Of a stretch of 16,256 nucleotides of DNA, positions 15,374 to 16,256 are shown in pieces. The stretch is from the NCBI GenBank assembly GCA_910586425.1, contig CAJUHL010000035.1, forward strand, positions 1 to 16,256, in the 5' to 3' direction. The position numbers and the translations under genes were made by a program. The notes under the pieces were generated by a model. The model worked only from the letters and a program-made list of their open reading frames with translations, had not been told where the DNA came from and did not search any database. This DNA comes from an uncultured Bacilli bacterium. GTDB taxonomy: Bacteria; Bacillota_I; Bacilli_A; RF39; UBA660. Each line of letters opens with the position of its first letter. The first letter of the stretch is position 1.

Positions 15374-16220
15374 ATGTCAAAAATGTTTCATGATTATGTT
15401 TATGCGATTATAAAAAGAATAAATAAAAAATGTGAGAGCTCAAGGGTTTTTGCCAAGCATGGAATAGATTTTATTAACAGGAGTAATAACAACTCGAAAT
15501 TATTGCTGATTATTGCAGGGTTTCAAAATTTTTATTGGGATACAGTTTTTGAAAGAGTGAATAAAAATCAAAAACAAATAACTGACCTGGACGTATGTCT
15601 CGTGGTACCTGGTGCAGATGGTACACTTTTAAAAAATATGCCGAAAGATATGGATGGTCTTATTTACGCATAGAGCAGGATTTGCTGGCTCAGGCGCAGA
15701 ATACTGCAATTAAATTACATCCTCATGCATATTGGATTTTTAAAATAGATGAGGATATTTTATTAAGTAATCATTATTTTGAAAAAATGTTGAATACATA
15801 TCATAAAGCAAAGAAATCCTGTTGTAAATCAATAGGATTTTTGGTGCCTCTTATTAACTTAAATGCAGGCGGTGTTAAAATTTTTTGGAAACAATTCATG
15901 CATACGATAAATTTGAAAAACAATTCGGGAAACTAACTATTGGTTTGGAAGAACCTATTCACAAAAGCCCGGAAGTCGCAGAATTCATCTGGGCTAATTC
16001 CATTCCTTTCGATAAAGTTGCAACCCTTGTGGAAGAAAGAAACAGTGAAAAGTTTTGTGAATGCAATGTTCGATTTAGTATTGGTGCGGTACTTTTCACT
16101 CGTGATTATTGGAAAAAACTGGGTGGTTTTGTAGTAAAAACAGAAGGAATCATGGCAGCAGAGGAAGAACAGATGAATGCTTTTTGTTTTAATAATATGT
16201 TAAGCCTGAATTATTCATGA
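15374..16220 (+). pseudogene. Glycosyltransferase, frameshifted twice and truncated at the C-terminus
   Basis: Three overlapping frames together spell one GT-A-type glycosyltransferase. The first frame begins at ATG 15374 (AAAGGTG about 6 bases upstream) and contains LLLIIAGFQNFYWD and DLDVCLVVPGADG. The second continues with KYAERYGWSYLRIEQ and the metal-site segment WIFKIDEDI. The third gives DKFEKQFGKL, SPEVAEFIW and CNVRFSIGAVLFTR. Adding one A in the A6 run at 15631-15636 and one T in the T6 run at 15881-15886 restores a continuous frame of about 280 residues (joins LLKKYAERY and KIFLETIHAY). The end, NNMLSLNYS and stop, breaks off where relatives, as I recall them, continue with roughly 40-80 more residues. 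Without correction, the products are two inactive-looking fragments of about 100 residues plus one more. Sequencing error is possible for the two indels but would not explain the truncation. Confidence 0.8.
15628..15634 (+). other. UUUAAAA heptamer at the first frame break
   Basis: At the point where the frame must change, the zero-frame codons read CTT TTA AAA AAT. The bases 15628-15634 therefore form T TTA AAA, a canonical X-XXY-YYZ slippery heptamer for -1 ribosomal frameshifting. A -1 slip here would join the first and second frames exactly as the family sequence requires. It may equally be a chance result of losing one A from an A7 run. Confidence 0.45.
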
Positions 16221-16226
16221 TAATTC
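16208..16226. repeat. 7-bp inverted repeat with 5-nt loop
   Basis: The arms GAATTAT (16208-16214) and ATAATTC (16220-16226) are perfect inverted repeats around TCATG. They overlap the stop codon of the truncated glycosyltransferase (TGA, 16218-16220). The stem is AT-rich, so it would be weak as RNA. It stands 8 bases before a second, GC-rich hairpin. Confidence 0.7.
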
Positions 16227-16234
16227 AATTAGCA

Positions 16235-16248
16235 GCGGCTAAAGCCGC
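16235..16248. repeat. GC-rich hairpin GCGGC-TAAA-GCCGC
   Basis: The arms GCGGC (16235-16239) and GCCGC (16244-16248) pair perfectly around TAAA, and stand out in AT-rich DNA. No T-run follows on the plus strand, so a classical intrinsic terminator is not supported. On the minus strand the same hairpin reads GCGGC-TTTA-GCCGC, a form common in the subterminal hairpins of IS200/IS605-type elements. The window ends 8 bases later, so its identity cannot be settled here. Confidence 0.65.
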
Positions 16249-16256
16249 ATAGTTAC

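Noticed and set aside
16235..16256. Intrinsic terminator at the end of the operon
   Set aside because: The GC hairpin is followed by ATAGTTAC, not a T-run, on the plus strand; none is seen on the minus strand either.
1..16256. CRISPR array, tRNA, rRNA or riboswitch
   Set aside because: No regularly spaced direct repeats, cloverleaf-like segments or known RNA landmarks were seen; nearly all of the window is coding.

Overview
The window is one long plus-strand polysaccharide gene cluster (O-antigen, capsule or exopolysaccharide type) from a low-GC Gram-positive bacterium. The DNA is visibly AT-rich, and Shine-Dalgarno sequences such as AGGAGG, AAGGAG and GGAGG precede several genes. The gene set and protein style suggest a Clostridia genome, probably Lachnospiraceae; that assignment is inferred from family resemblance only. 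Every gene I support is on the plus strand, with gaps of 0-53 bp or short overlaps (8, 4 and 4 bp). The block therefore reads as one operon whose beginning lies upstream of base 1.

Layout. Bases 1-175 hold no convincing gene. Bases 176-7200 carry assembly genes: a GT4 glycosyltransferase, a polysaccharide pyruvyl transferase, a GT-B glycosyltransferase, a WcaC-like GT4 glycosyltransferase, an EpsG/Wzy-type membrane polymerase, and a GT-A glycosyltransferase of the 'HlpA-like' group. Bases 7203-11740 carry nucleotide-sugar genes: rfbF (CDP-glucose synthesis), rfbG (CDP-glucose 4,6-dehydratase), an extended short-chain reductase/epimerase, an RmlC/RfbC-like 3,5-epimerase, and glf (UDP-galactopyranose mutase). 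Bases 11746-15328 carry two GT2 glycosyltransferases and the Wzx-type flippase. Bases 15374-16220 hold a broken glycosyltransferase gene with two single-base frame lesions and a missing C-terminus. A pair of tandem hairpins (16208-16248) lies at its truncated end, next to the window edge.

How the genes work together (inference from families). RfbF and RfbG make CDP-4-keto-6-deoxy-D-glucose. The cupin epimerase and the reductase then plausibly turn it into a CDP-6-deoxyhexose. No CDP-4-keto-6-deoxyglucose 3-dehydrase is present, so the product should keep its 3-hydroxyl, unlike abequose or paratose. Glf supplies UDP-galactofuranose. Six intact glycosyltransferases build a lipid-linked repeat, the pyruvyl transferase adds a pyruvate ketal, Wzx flips the repeat and the EpsG/Wzy protein polymerises it. 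The initiating phosphoglycosyltransferase and chain-length regulators are not in the window.

The observations most worth checking are the CDP-sugar module with a 3,5-epimerase but no 3-dehydrase, and the decayed (or frameshift-controlled) last gene beside hairpins that resemble an IS200/IS605-type end.
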